Part shown: positions 1 to 13,155 of the stretch, one piece after another | Layout: every line of letters starts with the position of its first letter | How positions within the stretch are numbered: position 1 is the stretch's first letter | Origin: Secundilactobacillus kimchicus JCM 15530 | GTDB lineage: Bacteria; Bacillota; Bacilli; Lactobacillales; Lactobacillaceae | DNA: 64,000 nucleotides | Assembly: GCF_001433995.1 (NCBI RefSeq) | Contig: NZ_AZCX01000002.1 | Span: 372,001-436,000 of the forward strand | Direction: 5' to 3' | Notes under the pieces: model-generated | Seen by the model: only the letters and a program-made list of their open reading frames with translations | What the model was told of the DNA's origin: nothing | The model's database searches: none | Program-made: the position numbers and the translations under genes

Positions 1-713
1 CTCTTTAAGTCTTCTAAGACCGGTTTTTGCGTTTTGGCGGTGTCCCCCGCATAGTCTAAAATATCGTCCAGAACCTGATAGGCCTGGCCAATTTTTCGGC
101 CAATTTGGGGCGCCAGCTTCTGAACGCTCTCGGGGCTATTAGCCAACACGGCGCCCTGTTTACAAGCTAATTCAAATAAGACGGCGGTTTTACCCGTAAT
201 TTCGTGAAAATAATCAGTTTGAGTGGCGTCCTGACGAAAGTTTAAGGCCATTTGATCTAATTCGCCGACCAGAATTTGTTGCATGCTTGAAACGTGTTCC
301 CGGAAGATGGCTTGATCATCAGTCGACAGCATCACTTGATTGAAATAACACGTAAACAAATAATCGCCAGCATAAATGGCATTTCGCTGGCCATATTCGG
401 TATGAATGGTTTTAACACCACGGCGAAGCGGTGAGTCGTCGATCACGTCGTCGTGAATCAGGGTCGCCAAATGGAGGAGTTCAACGGCGGCAGCCCCGGC
501 GCGCAAGTGCTTGGTGTTTTTAGCATCACCAAATTCACTGAACAAATAAAAGAAACCGGGCCGTAGGAGCTTGCCTCCGGATTTCAATAGTTCTAAAATC
601 TTAGTATGGATGGGTTGATTCGGTAATGCAGCCGCTTTTAATAAGTAGGGCTGAAGTAAAAGAAGCTGTCGTTGCACTTTCGGAAATTGTCGCCAAAGTT
701 GATGAACCATCAT
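1..713 (-). CDS. Polyprenyl diphosphate synthase, 3' part missing
   Basis: Chain-elongating trans-prenyltransferase that condenses isopentenyl diphosphate onto an allylic primer to make the long isoprenoid tail of menaquinone. An uninterrupted minus-strand frame starts at the ATG at 713 (a second ATG follows at 710) and runs off the left window edge, giving about 237 of the usual ~320 residues. The first aspartate-rich motif reads HDDVIDDSPLRRG and the second reads QVLDDILDYAG; both bind diphosphate through magnesium. The gene is divergent from menA, whose enzyme would use the product, so a tail-synthesis role is favoured over a farnesyl/geranylgeranyl role. Chain length cannot be read from the sequence. 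The C-terminus is outside the window. Confidence 0.9.
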   Translation of the reverse strand, partial: MMVHQLWRQFPKVQRQLLLLQPYLLKAAALPNQPIHTKILELLKSGGKLLRPGFFYLFSEFGDAKNTKHLRAGAAAVELLHLATLIHDDVIDDSPLRRGVKTIHTEYGQRNAIYAGDYLFTCYFNQVMLSTDDQAIFREHVSSMQQILVGELDQMALNFRQDATQTDYFHEITGKTAVLFELACKQGAVLANSPESVQKLAPQIGRKIGQAYQVLDDILDYAGDTAKTQKPVLEDLK

Positions 714-824
714 GCACCTCAAGGTTAAGAAATAGTAAAGACTCTTAGATTAAGATACAAATTCATGGCGCGGATGTCAATTCATGACACGCTGTTTATG
801 AGATTATTTGGAGGGAAATTAGGC

Positions 825-1733
825 ATGTCAGTGTCAGTTTTTTTAGAACTAGTGGAAGCGAAGGCCAAGATTGCCTCCGTATTCCCGTTTTTTATGGGCT
901 TGTTTTATGCAAATACAGTTTTTCACCATGTCAATTGGCCGTTGATGGGGCTTTTTTTTGTCGCCATGTTGTTATTTAACATGGCAGTTGACGCTCATGA
1001 TAATTATTCGGATTATCGGCATGCCACCGCTGAAGCGGACGAATGGAAACAACAAACTAACATCATCGGTGTTCACCATTTAAGTCTGGGATTAATTCGG
1101 TGGTTAATTATTTTGTTTGCCGGGACCGCCGCACTGATTGGAATCGTAATGGTGGCACTGACAGGCTGGCCACTTTTGGTAATGGGGATGTTTTGTTTTG
1201 CTGTCGGTTATTTTTACGCAGCTGGGCCACGGCCCATTTCAACCACGCCGTTTGGTGAGGTCACGTCGGGCCTTACGATGGGGTTTGTCATTTGCTTAAT
1301 TACGGTTTATCTGAACCTACCGGCTAATCAAACGTTAACTTGGACAGTCTTTTGGCAAGTGTTGTTGGTGTCGGGGTTGGCGGTTTTTGCCATCAGCAAC
1401 ATTATGCTGGCTAATAATTTAAGTGACGCTGATGAGGACCGCTTATTAAAGCGTAAAACGATCGTTTACTATGTTGGAAAGCCCGCCATGTTGAAGGTCT
1501 TTAGCTGGAGCTATGTTTTAGGCTACGGTTGCTTGATTGTCAGCGTGGTGCTTCACCTGCTCCCTTGGTTTAGTTTACTGGTTTTGTTGAGTGCACCGAT
1601 TGTCTTGAAAAATACACGGTATTTTTTGGCCAAACAAGTCAAGAAAGAAACGTTTAAATATGCAGTCCAAAACGCCCTTGTTATTGCATTATTCAGTATT
1701 ATTAGTGGGGTTCTTGGGATGGTCTTTAATTAG
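825..1733 (+). CDS. menA: 1,4-dihydroxy-2-naphthoate polyprenyltransferase
   Basis: UbiA-superfamily membrane prenyltransferase that attaches a polyprenyl chain to 1,4-dihydroxy-2-naphthoate, giving demethylmenaquinone. About eight to nine hydrophobic segments span the 302 residues. The first Asp-rich motif lies in the NMAVDAHDNYSDY stretch and the second in NNLSDADEDRLLKRKT. The frame is open from an ATG at 765, but the ATG at 825 is preceded by GGAGGG at 810-815 with nine bases of spacing and starts the conserved FLELVEAKAKIASVFPFF block, so 825 is preferred. It is divergent from a polyprenyl synthase. No other men gene is visible, consistent with lactic acid bacteria that use externally supplied naphthoate precursors; that is inference. 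Confidence 0.9.
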   Translation: MSVSVFLELVEAKAKIASVFPFFMGLFYANTVFHHVNWPLMGLFFVAMLLFNMAVDAHDNYSDYRHATAEADEWKQQTNIIGVHHLSLGLIRWLIILFAGTAALIGIVMVALTGWPLLVMGMFCFAVGYFYAAGPRPISTTPFGEVTSGLTMGFVICLITVYLNLPANQTLTWTVFWQVLLVSGLAVFAISNIMLANNLSDADEDRLLKRKTIVYYVGKPAMLKVFSWSYVLGYGCLIVSVVLHLLPWFSLLVLLSAPIVLKNTRYFLAKQVKKETFKYAVQNALVIALFSIISGVLGMVFN

Positions 1734-1751
1734 GAGAAGGTTTCTTAACCA

Positions 1752-1781
1752 TTGAAAAAGATAAGGGGTTTCGGGTAAACT
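1752..1781 (+). promoter_or_regulatory. Candidate promoter for xpt
   Basis: TTGAAA and TAAACT boxes are separated by 18 bases, about 50 bases upstream of xpt. The leader is too short to hold a purine riboswitch aptamer, and none is visible. Confidence 0.4.
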
Positions 1782-1829
1782 AGGAATAACCATTTTTGAA
1801 GAAAGAAATCTCTAGGAGGCCATTCATCC

Positions 1830-2411
1830 ATGAAGTTGTTAGAGGATCGGATTAAGCGTGACGGAACTGTTTTACCAGGTAACGTATTGAAAGTAGATAA
1901 TTTTTTGAATCATCAGATTGACCCGAACCTCATGTATGCGCTGGGTGGTGAGTTTAAGCGATTGTTTGAAAAGGAGGGCGTGACTAAGGTCCTCACTGTT
2001 GAATCATCAGGGATCGCGCCAGCTTTAATGACAGGCTTACAGATGGATGTTCCGGTGGTTTTTGCCCGTAAGCACAGATCATTGACGTTGACGGACAATT
2101 TGTACACCGCCACGGTGTATTCTTACACCAAGCAGGTCAACAATGACATTAGTATCGATAAGCGGTTTATTGCGCCAGATGATAAGGTGTTGATCATTGA
2201 TGACTTTTTGGCCAATGGTCAAGCCGTTCAAGGGATGTTAGAAATTGCTAAGAGTGCGCATGTGGCAGTAGCTGGTGTTGGGATCGTGATTGAAAAAAGT
2301 TTCCAAAAAGGCCATCAAATGGTCTTAGACGCCGGAGTTCGGCTGGAATCACTTGCCCGGATTGCTTCGTTAGACGATAATCAGGTGACGTTTGTGACTG
2401 AAGACGAGTAG
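1830..2411 (+). CDS. xpt: Xanthine phosphoribosyltransferase
   Basis: Purine salvage enzyme that converts xanthine and PRPP to XMP in the cytoplasm. It has 193 residues, the usual length for the family. The PRPP-binding loop reads [13 protein letters not shown] near residue 120, and the N-terminal [25 protein letters not shown] block is broadly typical of Xpt. A TAGGAGG ribosome binding site lies just upstream. The next two genes follow closely on the same strand (UPF0316 after 18 bases, then a PurK-like protein after 11), so the three probably share a transcript; the PurK-like neighbour gives this small operon a purine theme. Confidence 0.93.
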   Translation: MKLLEDRIKRDGTVLPGNVLKVDNFLNHQIDPNLMYALGGEFKRLFEKEGVTKVLTVESSGIAPALMTGLQMDVPVVFARKHRSLTLTDNLYTATVYSYTKQVNNDISIDKRFIAPDDKVLIIDDFLANGQAVQGMLEIAKSAHVAVAGVGIVIEKSFQKGHQMVLDAGVRLESLARIASLDDNQVTFVTEDE

Positions 2412-2429
2412 AAACCGGGAGGCGTTAAC

Positions 2430-2978
2430 ATGACAATGACGATTGATGTGCCGACGCTATTACTGATTTTTTGCATTAATTTTATTTATATTACACTAAA
2501 TACCATTCGGTTTATGCTGACGATGAAGGGGTTTCGGAATTTAGCCCCGGTCTTGAGTGTGATTGAAATCACGGTTTACGTTGTTGGGTTGGCCCTAGTG
2601 TTGAACCGACTAGATAACGTGTTGAACGTTATGGCTTATGCTCTCGGGTATGGCGTTGGCGTCCGGGTTGGTATTTGGGTCGAAGATAAACTGGCGCTGG
2701 GCTACATTATGGCAACGGTGATTTTACCAAGTACGGATACGGAACTGCCTAAATTATTACGAGAAAACGCTTTTGGTGTCACCCAGAGTTTAGCTGAGGG
2801 CTGGGAAGGGGAACGGTTGGTTTTGGACATCTTAACCCCTCGTAATCAGGAGCGAAAACTCTATGCGTTAGTTAACGAAGCAGAACCGAAGGCCTTTATT
2901 ATTACGTATGAACCGAAGTATATATCGGGCGGATTTTGGGTTAAACGGGTTCGTAATAGCCGGTTTAAGCGCCGTTAA
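2430..2978 (+). CDS. UPF0316 membrane protein (DUF5698/DUF2179)
   Basis: A 182-residue protein with about three N-terminal transmembrane helices (residues ~8-80) and a soluble C-terminal ferredoxin-like DUF2179 domain (about 110-175, with conserved GVTQSLAEGWEGERLVLDI and FIITYEPKYISGGFW stretches). GGGAGG lies seven bases before the ATG. This matches the UPF0316/YebE-type family in Firmicutes; the biochemical function is unknown. The DUF2179 fold resembles small-ligand sensor domains, but no ligand can be inferred here. It is probably cotranscribed with xpt. Confidence 0.8.
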   Translation: MTMTIDVPTLLLIFCINFIYITLNTIRFMLTMKGFRNLAPVLSVIEITVYVVGLALVLNRLDNVLNVMAYALGYGVGVRVGIWVEDKLALGYIMATVILPSTDTELPKLLRENAFGVTQSLAEGWEGERLVLDILTPRNQERKLYALVNEAEPKAFIITYEPKYISGGFWVKRVRNSRFKRR

Positions 2979-2989
2979 CCCCACATAAT

Positions 2990-4165
2990 TTGAAGAAGGT
3001 AGTGAGCGGATTGGACGATGAAATTTTATATCCGGGTGAAACCGTGGGCATTATCGGTGATAGTGAAAATGGACCGATGATCGTGACGGCAGCCCGTCGA
3101 GCTGGCTTTCAGGTCGGCGCATACGGGCCGGACGAAACGAGTCCGATGCTACAGCTTGCTGATTTTAGGTTTGTTGGTGAGTATTCTGACGCCCAACGGC
3201 TACAAGATTTTTCACAGAGTTGTGACATGGTCATTATCGCCTCAGAACATCTAAATGCGGGTGTGATTGAGACTATTAAACAGTACACGCGGGTGCCGCA
3301 GGGCTCGGATTTCCAGATGATGATGCAAGATCGGTTACTGGAACGGGCATTTTATGAGCAATTGAACGTCAACATTCCCCCTTACGCAACAATTGTGAGC
3401 CTGGATGACGTCTATCAAGCCATTAACTCAATTGGTTATCCGAGTGTGTTGAAGCCGATTCAAAAGGATTTGGAGCACGGTGAAGAGTTAATTATTAACA
3501 CCCAAACGGACATTGCGAAAGCTAACGGGTTAACGGATTGGGGGACCTATATTTTAGAGTCTCTGGTCAGTTATCAGCGCGAGTTGGCCATGACCGTTGT
3601 TCGGACAGCAGATGGCGATTTTAAGCTGTTTCCACCAGTTGGCGTTGTGCGGGAAGGGGACCAGATTCAGTGGGCTTACACGCCGATTCAACTGGATCCG
3701 GAGGTCACGATCGAACTGGAGCGCATTTGTCGAGAAGTGGTGGCTAACATCGAATATGTCGGGGTTTTTGAAATTGACTTTATGATTACCGACGCAGGTA
3801 GTTTGTACGTCAAACAAATCGTTCCGACCTTTGGCCCAGCAGGCCGGATTTTTGATCGGGCCACGACAGTTACCCAGTACGAACAGCACTTGCGAGCAGT
3901 CGCCGGGTTACCCCTAAGTGAGCCCAACATAACATTACCTACAGCAATGGGAATTTTTAATGAGAGTCAACTTGGTGCTTTGCGGACGCAATGGGTGCTC
4001 AAAGCAAACTGGCACTTCACATACTACCGGTTGCCACCTCGGAACCTACCAACGGGCAAGCGGCCAGCTGGGAACGTTATCTTACAGGGGCCTAACGTTG
4101 CAAAACTAATTGATCAACTTGAAGATACGGGGATTTGGCGGTCAGAAACGGACGCTGAAGCCTAG
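2990..4165 (+). CDS. PurK-like ATP-grasp protein (degenerate paralogue)
   Basis: Related to 5-(carboxyamino)imidazole ribonucleotide synthase: an N-terminal Rossmann-like domain (GIIGDSENGPMIVTAARRAG), an ATP-grasp domain and a C-terminal lid, 391 residues as drawn. The first ATP-grasp metal ligand is kept (VFEIDFM). The second motif, normally an N-E-x-x-P-R-x-H-N-S-G-H type sequence, is replaced by KQIVPTFGPAGRIF, so the acid and the histidines are lost. True AIR carboxylation is therefore doubtful. The family call is firm but activity is not. The start is uncertain: TTG at 2990 has no ribosome binding site, while TTG at 3011 has AAGAAGG ten to eleven bases upstream. It ends before a strong terminator. 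Confidence 0.75.
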   Translation: MKKVVSGLDDEILYPGETVGIIGDSENGPMIVTAARRAGFQVGAYGPDETSPMLQLADFRFVGEYSDAQRLQDFSQSCDMVIIASEHLNAGVIETIKQYTRVPQGSDFQMMMQDRLLERAFYEQLNVNIPPYATIVSLDDVYQAINSIGYPSVLKPIQKDLEHGEELIINTQTDIAKANGLTDWGTYILESLVSYQRELAMTVVRTADGDFKLFPPVGVVREGDQIQWAYTPIQLDPEVTIELERICREVVANIEYVGVFEIDFMITDAGSLYVKQIVPTFGPAGRIFDRATTVTQYEQHLRAVAGLPLSEPNITLPTAMGIFNESQLGALRTQWVLKANWHFTYYRLPPRNLPTGKRPAGNVILQGPNVAKLIDQLEDTGIWRSETDAEA

Positions 4166-4180
4166 TCGTTAATTGTTTAA

Positions 4181-4215
4181 AATGGTCGGTGAGCCGGGTT
4201 CACCGACCATTTTTG
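4181..4215 (+). terminator. Rho-independent terminator after purK-like gene
   Basis: A perfect 12-bp stem (AATGGTCGGTGA paired with its complement, loop GCCGGGT) is followed by a run of T. It closes the xpt-UPF0316-purK-like transcript. Confidence 0.9.
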
Positions 4216-4293
4216 CGCGGTCAACTAGCAAACAAACAGCTACTTAAGAAAAAACAAACGTTCTCATTGATGGACGCAAGTCGGTGGGATTTT

Positions 4294-4302
4294 TGCTATA
4301 AT
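4294..4302 (+). promoter_or_regulatory. Extended -10 promoter for the pcrA operon
   Basis: TGCTATAAT is a perfect extended -10 box about 38 bases before the pcrA start. No good -35 box sits at 17 bases, which is tolerated by extended -10 promoters. Confidence 0.6.
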
Positions 4303-4339
4303 TAGAGACGATTATGAGATAGAGAGGATTGGAGTTCAC

Positions 4340-6592
4340 TTGGCTGAAAATAGCTTACTGTCATCACTCAATAACAAACAACAAGAGGCCGTGTTACAGA
4401 CCGAGGGGCCACTATTGATCATGGCTGGCGCCGGAAGCGGTAAGACGCGGGTGTTAACTCACCGGATTGCCTATCTAATAGAAAAAGGGGTCATGCCCTG
4501 GCACGTTTTAGCCATCACTTTTACCAATAAGGCTGCCCGGGAGATGCGTGAGCGAATCGTGAAACTGCTCGGTCCCGAAGGAAACGATGTCTGGGCCTCG
4601 ACTTTCCATGCGCTCTGTGTGCGTATTCTACGCCAGCATGCTGATAAAATCGGGTATAATCGGGCGTTCACCATTGCTGATACTGGGGATCAACGAACAC
4701 TTATGAAGCGGGTCTTGGCAGAGTTGAATGTCGACTCCAAAAAGTTTGAACCGCGAGCCATTTTAAGTGCAATTTCATCAGCCAAAAATGATCTCAAAAC
4801 GCCTAAGGCACTTGCAGAATCAGCAGGCTCATTATTTGAAGATATCACTGCTAAGGCCTATGAGGCTTACCAACAGGGGTTACAGCGAAATCAGGCCATG
4901 GACTTTGATGATCTGATTATGTTGACCATCCAACTCTTTCAGCAGGAACCAAGTGTGTTGGAACAATACCAAGATAAGTTTCAGTACATTCATGTGGACG
5001 AATACCAGGATACTAACGATGCGCAATACACGTTGGTTAACATGTTAGCTAAGAAAAACCGAAACCTGTGCGTTGTTGGGGATGCCGATCAGAGTATTTA
5101 TGGTTGGCGGGGTGCCAACATGGAAAACATCATGAACTTTGAACGGGATTATCCGGACGCTCACGTGACCATGCTTGAACAAAACTATCGGTCAACCAAA
5201 ACCATTTTGGATGCGGCCAATCAAGTGATTCAAAATAACTCGTACCGCCGGGATAAAAACCTTTGGACCGAAAACAATGATGGTCCGCAGATTTCGTATT
5301 ACCGCGGTCAAAATGAAAATGACGAGGCCAGGTTTGTCGTGAGTTCAATTCAGGAATTGATGCAATCCCAGCATTTCGGTTACGGGGATTTTGCCATTCT
5401 GTACCGAACTAACGCGCAATCTCGGGTCATGGAAGAAACGCTCGTTAAAGCTAATGTCCCGTATACGATCGTGGGTGGGCACAAATTCTACGACCGAAAA
5501 GAAATCCGGGATCTACTCGCATACTTAACGCTCATTGCTAACCCTGCCGATGCAATTAGTCTTGAACGGGTGATCAATGAGCCCAAACGAGGGATCGGTT
5601 CGGGGAGTCTTGAAAAGCTCCGCGGGTTTGCCGACGAAAATGGCTGGTCAGAACTTGATGCTGCCAAGAACGTTGACGTGGCCAACGAGATTTCAGGGCG
5701 TGCTCGTGGGGCCATCAGTGGGTTTGCGACGACAATTGATAAACTTCAAGAAGTGGCGGCTCACAGTACAGTTACTGAGTTGGCCGAACAGATATTAGAT
5801 ACGACTGGTTACATGGCGAACTTAAAGGCTTCGCGCAGTTTAGAAGCCGAAACCCGAATTGAAAACATTGAGGAATTTTTGTCTGTCACCAAGCAGTTTG
5901 ACGACCACTACGATGTCGAAGAGAGTGATTCAAACAACCGAGTTGTGGATTTTTTGGCTGATTTAGCCCTCGTTTCTGATCAGGATGACGTTGACGAAAA
6001 TCCAGCACAAGTGACGTTGATGACCCTTCATGCTGCTAAGGGGTTGGAATTTCCAGTCGTCTATTTGATTGGATTAGAAGAAGGTATTTTCCCACTCAGT
6101 CGAGCCGCTGCTGAAAGTGACGAATTAGAGGAAGAGCGGCGGTTAGCGTACGTTGGGATTACCCGAGCCCAAAAACGGTTATTTATGACCAATGCCTTTT
6201 CACGGATGCTATATGGTCGGGTCCAACGTAATCCAGAATCACGGTTTATTGACGAAATCGATGCCAGCCTGATTCACAGTTTGAACCAGCAGAGTGGTGG
6301 TCAGAAGCAAGAAACGCTCAAAACGCCATTTGATCGGCGAACGGCATCGGCGACAGCGACGACTTACCAACCACGGGGCACAAAATCGACCGTCTCAACC
6401 GTGTCGGGGACTGGCGCGGAAAAGGTCCGTTGGCAATCCGGTGATAAAGTCAGCCACAAAAAGTGGGGCATTGGGACGGTTGTGAAAGTTAGCGGAACGG
6501 GTGAAGATACCGAACTAGACATTGCATTTCCAAAGGAGGGCGTCAAACGGCTTTTAGCAGCGTTTGCCCCTATCACACGAGTCGAAGTATAA
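4340..6592 (+). CDS. pcrA: ATP-dependent DNA helicase PcrA (UvrD/Rep family)
   Basis: Superfamily 1A 3'-5' helicase of DNA repair and rolling-circle replication. It has 750 residues. Walker A is AGAGSGKT, motif II is DEYQDTN, the region after it gives VVGDADQSIYGWRGAN (motif III), and motifs IV-VI are present, including TLHAAKGLEFPVVY and EERRLAYVGITRA. The C-terminal tail, with the DKVSHKKWGIGTVV stretch, is the Tudor-like domain that PcrA uses to contact RNA polymerase. The start is TTG with GGAG five bases upstream. It precedes ligA by 18 bases, and the pcrA-ligA order is conserved in Firmicutes. Confidence 0.97.
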   Translation: MAENSLLSSLNNKQQEAVLQTEGPLLIMAGAGSGKTRVLTHRIAYLIEKGVMPWHVLAITFTNKAAREMRERIVKLLGPEGNDVWASTFHALCVRILRQHADKIGYNRAFTIADTGDQRTLMKRVLAELNVDSKKFEPRAILSAISSAKNDLKTPKALAESAGSLFEDITAKAYEAYQQGLQRNQAMDFDDLIMLTIQLFQQEPSVLEQYQDKFQYIHVDEYQDTNDAQYTLVNMLAKKNRNLCVVGDADQSIYGWRGANMENIMNFERDYPDAHVTMLEQNYRSTKTILDAANQVIQNNSYRRDKNLWTENNDGPQISYYRGQNENDEARFVVSSIQELMQSQHFGYGDFAILYRTNAQSRVMEETLVKANVPYTIVGGHKFYDRKEIRDLLAYLTLIANPADAISLERVINEPKRGIGSGSLEKLRGFADENGWSELDAAKNVDVANEISGRARGAISGFATTIDKLQEVAAHSTVTELAEQILDTTGYMANLKASRSLEAETRIENIEEFLSVTKQFDDHYDVEESDSNNRVVDFLADLALVSDQDDVDENPAQVTLMTLHAAKGLEFPVVYLIGLEEGIFPLSRAAAESDELEEERRLAYVGITRAQKRLFMTNAFSRMLYGRVQRNPESRFIDEIDASLIHSLNQQSGGQKQETLKTPFDRRTASATATTYQPRGTKSTVSTVSGTGAEKVRWQSGDKVSHKKWGIGTVVKVSGTGEDTELDIAFPKEGVKRLLAAFAPITRVEV

Positions 6593-9803
<3,211 letters not shown>

Positions 9804-9819
9804 AGTTAATTTGGAGTTC

Positions 9820-9846
9820 AAAAAGGGGCAGAAATGGCCCTTTTTA
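9820..9846 (+). terminator. Terminator after camS
   Basis: AAAAAGGG pairs with CCCTTTTT around a ten-base loop and is followed directly by T-rich sequence. It separates camS from gatCAB. Confidence 0.75.
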
Positions 9847-9929
9847 TGTGGTAAACTGTTTTTGTGTAGCGTTGAAAACAGACCATGATTCAACGCCCAT
9901 GACAATATCTTGTGAAAGAGGGAAACTTG

Positions 9930-10238
9930 ATGGCAAGTCGAATTGATCAGGATCAGGTAAAACACGTTGCCGGTTTGGCAAAACTTGAGCTTAAAGACAA
10001 CCAGGTGGATTACTTTACAAAACAACTAGACGACATCATCGGTTTATTTGAAACCCTTGATGAAGTTAAGACTGATAACATCGAACCAACATCTTCCGTT
10101 AGCGATCAATTGAACGTCATGCGTGAAGACGTAGCGGACAACTGGGGCCAGCGTGGTGCATTGCTAGCAAACGCGCCAGAATCCGAAAATGGCTATATTA
10201 AGGTTCCGGCCATCATTGACGAAAGCGAGGATGAATAA
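9930..10238 (+). CDS. gatC: Asp/Glu-tRNA(Asn/Gln) amidotransferase subunit C
   Basis: Small subunit that clamps GatA to GatB in the transamidosome making Gln-tRNA(Gln) and Asn-tRNA(Asn). It has 102 residues with the family signature [12 protein letters not shown] near the N-terminus and [20 protein letters not shown] in the middle. The frame extends back to GTG 9912, but GAGGG before the ATG at 9930 and the usual family length favour 9930. It is followed at five bases by gatA. Confidence 0.95.
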   Translation: MASRIDQDQVKHVAGLAKLELKDNQVDYFTKQLDDIIGLFETLDEVKTDNIEPTSSVSDQLNVMREDVADNWGQRGALLANAPESENGYIKVPAIIDESEDE

Positions 10239-10243
10239 TACCC

Positions 10244-11713
10244 ATGAACTACTTTGGAAAAGACCTCGCCACACTACACGATGATCTTTTAAACAAAAAA
10301 ATCACAGTGGTCGATTTGGTTCAACAAACTTTTGACAATATTGATAAAACCGACCCAAAGATCGGTGCATTCTTAGCGCTGAACAAGGAAGCCGCCCTCA
10401 AAAAAGCAGCTGAAATCGATGCTGCCGGGGTGGACGCCGATAACGTCTTGTCAGGTATTCCATTAGCAATCAAAGACAACATTGTAACAAAGGGGCTCAC
10501 AACGACTGCCGCATCTAAAATGCTCGAAAATTTCAAGCCTATTTACGACGCCACAGTTGTTGAAAAGTTAGCGGCACTAGGCACGGTTAATGTTGGGAAA
10601 ACCAACATGGACGAGTTTGCTATGGGTGGTTCGACTGAAAATTCAGCCTTTAAGATTACTAAAAACGCCTGGGATCAAGACCGAGTACCAGGTGGCTCCT
10701 CAGGTGGTTCAGCGGCCGCCGTTGCCTCTGGTCAAGTGATCGCAGCTCTCGGTTCTGATACTGGTGGTTCTATTCGACAACCTGCTGCGTTTAACGGCAT
10801 TGTTGGGATGAAGCCAACTTACGGTCGAATCTCACGGTGGGGTCTTATCGCCTTCGCTTCAAGTTTGGATGAAATTGGACCCATGACGCGGACGGTTAAA
10901 GATAATGCCACATTGTTATCTGCATTGGCCGGTCATGACGGCCACGATTTAACCTCGTCAACTCAAGAAGTTCCAGATTTTGCAGCCGAATTAAACGACA
11001 CCACTTCTGTTAAGGGGATGAAGATTGGGTTACCAACTGAATTTCTCGGTGAGGGGGTCGATGAAGGTGTCAAAGCTGCCATTTTGGCCGCAGCCGATAA
11101 ATACCGGGAACTAGGAGCAACCGTTGAAGAAGTCTCACTGCCACATAACAAGTATGGCGTCGCTGCTTATTACATCATCGCGTCATCTGAGGCTTCGTCT
11201 AACTTGCAACGGTTTGATGGTATTCGTTATGGTTACCGTGCTGACGACGTCACTAACTTGGAAGACGTGTACGTGAAATCGCGGTCAGAGGGATTTGGCG
11301 ACGAAGTTAAGCGGCGCATTATGCTGGGAACGTTCTCACTTTCAGCCGGTTTTTACGATGCCTACTTTAAGAAAGCCGCTCAGGTTCGGACGCTTATTAT
11401 TGACGATTTCAAGGCAGTTTTGAAGGATCACGATTTTATTATGGGACCGGTTACGCCAACCACGGCTTTCAAGATTGGTGACGAGATTTCGGATCCGATG
11501 ACGATGTACATGAATGATATTTTAACAATTCCGGTTAATTTGGCTGGATTACCAGGATTATCATTGCCAGCTGGACAAGTAGCTGGATTACCGGTTGGGA
11601 TGCAGCTAATTGGCCGGCCATTTGACGAAAGCACGCTGTATAAAGCAGGCTATGTCTTTGAACAAGCAACCGATTATCACAACCAGACACCAAGTTTAGG
11701 GGGGCAAGCATAA
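10244..11713 (+). CDS. gatA: Asp/Glu-tRNA(Asn/Gln) amidotransferase subunit A
   Basis: Amidase subunit that hydrolyses glutamine and passes ammonia to GatB. It has 489 residues. The amidase signature has all three catalytic elements: Lys in PLAIKDNI, the cis-Ser in [15 protein letters not shown] and the nucleophilic Ser in [14 protein letters not shown]. Its stop codon overlaps the gatB start (TAATG), as expected for stoichiometric subunits. Confidence 0.97.
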   Translation: MNYFGKDLATLHDDLLNKKITVVDLVQQTFDNIDKTDPKIGAFLALNKEAALKKAAEIDAAGVDADNVLSGIPLAIKDNIVTKGLTTTAASKMLENFKPIYDATVVEKLAALGTVNVGKTNMDEFAMGGSTENSAFKITKNAWDQDRVPGGSSGGSAAAVASGQVIAALGSDTGGSIRQPAAFNGIVGMKPTYGRISRWGLIAFASSLDEIGPMTRTVKDNATLLSALAGHDGHDLTSSTQEVPDFAAELNDTTSVKGMKIGLPTEFLGEGVDEGVKAAILAAADKYRELGATVEEVSLPHNKYGVAAYYIIASSEASSNLQRFDGIRYGYRADDVTNLEDVYVKSRSEGFGDEVKRRIMLGTFSLSAGFYDAYFKKAAQVRTLIIDDFKAVLKDHDFIMGPVTPTTAFKIGDEISDPMTMYMNDILTIPVNLAGLPGLSLPAGQVAGLPVGMQLIGRPFDESTLYKAGYVFEQATDYHNQTPSLGGQA

Positions 11714-13134
11714 TGAACTTTGAAACAACGATTGGCTTGGAAGTCCACGTTGAACTTAAAACAAATTCAAAGATTTTCAGTCCGTCTCCCGTTGAATTTG
11801 GGGACGATCCAAACGCTAACACTAACGTTATTGATTGGGGGTACCCCGGGGTATTGCCAACGACGAACAAAGGGGTTGTCGAAAGCGGCATTAAGGCAGC
11901 TTTAGCGCTGCACGCTAAAGTCGAACAACAGACTCACTTCGACCGAAAAAATTACTTCTATCCGGATAATCCCAAAGCCTACCAGATTTCTCAATCTGAT
12001 AAGCCACTTGCCCACGATGGGTGGATTGAAGTTGACGTTGATGGTACCAAGAAGAAAATCGGTATCGCTGAAATGCATATTGAAGAAGATGCCGGGAAAA
12101 ACACCCATGAACGCGACTATTCATACGTGGATCTGAACCGTCAAGGCACGCCACTAATTGAAATTGTGTCGAAGCCAGAAATTGCATCGCCTGACGAAGC
12201 ATATGCTTATCTAGAAGCGTTAAGACAACGGATTCAATTTACGGGCATTTCTGACGTGAAAATGGAAGAAGGATCCATGCGGGTTGACGTTAACATTTCG
12301 GTGCGACCGGTTGGACAAACTGAATTTGGGACAAAAACTGAGTTGAAGAACTTGAACTCCTTTAACTATGTTCGAAAGGGATTGGCTTTCGAAGAACAGC
12401 GGCAACAACGGGTGTTAATGTCTGGCGGTGAGATCCAACAAGAAACTCGGCGCTATGATGAAGCTAGCGGTCAGACGATTTTGATGCGGGTCAAGGAAGG
12501 TTCTGATGACTACCGTTACTTCCCAGAACCGGATCTACCGGCCTTGCAAATTTCGGATGACTGGATTAACGACATTAACGCTAGTATGCCCGAGATGCCA
12601 GGTAAGCGGCGTGACCGTTACGTCAATGAGCTAGGCATCACGGACTACGATGCTATGGTTTTGACACAAACCAAAGAAATGTCAGATTTCTTTGACGAAA
12701 CCGTTGCATTGGGCGCTGACCCTAAGATGGCAGCTAACTACCTGCAAGGTGACGTCAATGCCTTTTTGAATGACAAACAAGTTGATTTGCAGGATACGGA
12801 TTTAACGCCTGCTAACTTGGCCGGAATGATCAACTTGATCAATGATGGGACGATCTCAACGAAGATGGCCAAGAAAGTCTTTAAGGCCATTACAGAAGGT
12901 CAAGAACCCAAGGCGTTTGTTGAAGAAAAAGGACTGGTTCAATTATCCGACCCAGCTCAACTCCAGCCAATTATTGATGGGGTCTTAGCTGACAACCAAC
13001 AGTCCGTTGAAGACTTTAACAATGGTAAAGACCGGGCAGTTGGCTTCCTTGTGGGCCAAATTATGAAACAAACCCACGGTAAGGCAAATCCGAAAGTGGT
13101 TAACCAACTTTTGATGGCTTCACTGAAAAAATAA
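11713..13134 (+). CDS. gatB: Asp/Glu-tRNA(Asn/Gln) amidotransferase subunit B
   Basis: tRNA-binding kinase/amidotransferase subunit that phosphorylates the mischarged Glu or Asp and completes transamidation. It has 473 residues. It shows the GatB N-terminal signature ([19 protein letters not shown]), the EEDAGKNTH and [14 protein letters not shown] active-site blocks, and a C-terminal GatB/YqeY helical domain (GRAV-like [14 protein letters not shown]). It is translationally coupled to gatA. Confidence 0.97.
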   Translation: MNFETTIGLEVHVELKTNSKIFSPSPVEFGDDPNANTNVIDWGYPGVLPTTNKGVVESGIKAALALHAKVEQQTHFDRKNYFYPDNPKAYQISQSDKPLAHDGWIEVDVDGTKKKIGIAEMHIEEDAGKNTHERDYSYVDLNRQGTPLIEIVSKPEIASPDEAYAYLEALRQRIQFTGISDVKMEEGSMRVDVNISVRPVGQTEFGTKTELKNLNSFNYVRKGLAFEEQRQQRVLMSGGEIQQETRRYDEASGQTILMRVKEGSDDYRYFPEPDLPALQISDDWINDINASMPEMPGKRRDRYVNELGITDYDAMVLTQTKEMSDFFDETVALGADPKMAANYLQGDVNAFLNDKQVDLQDTDLTPANLAGMINLINDGTISTKMAKKVFKAITEGQEPKAFVEEKGLVQLSDPAQLQPIIDGVLADNQQSVEDFNNGKDRAVGFLVGQIMKQTHGKANPKVVNQLLMASLKK

Positions 13135-13155
13135 GCGGAATGGTGGCGGCAGGAT

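Noticed and set aside
1734-1829. Possible purine riboswitch before xpt
   Set aside because: The leader is under 100 bases and lacks the paired arms and loop-loop motifs of the aptamer.
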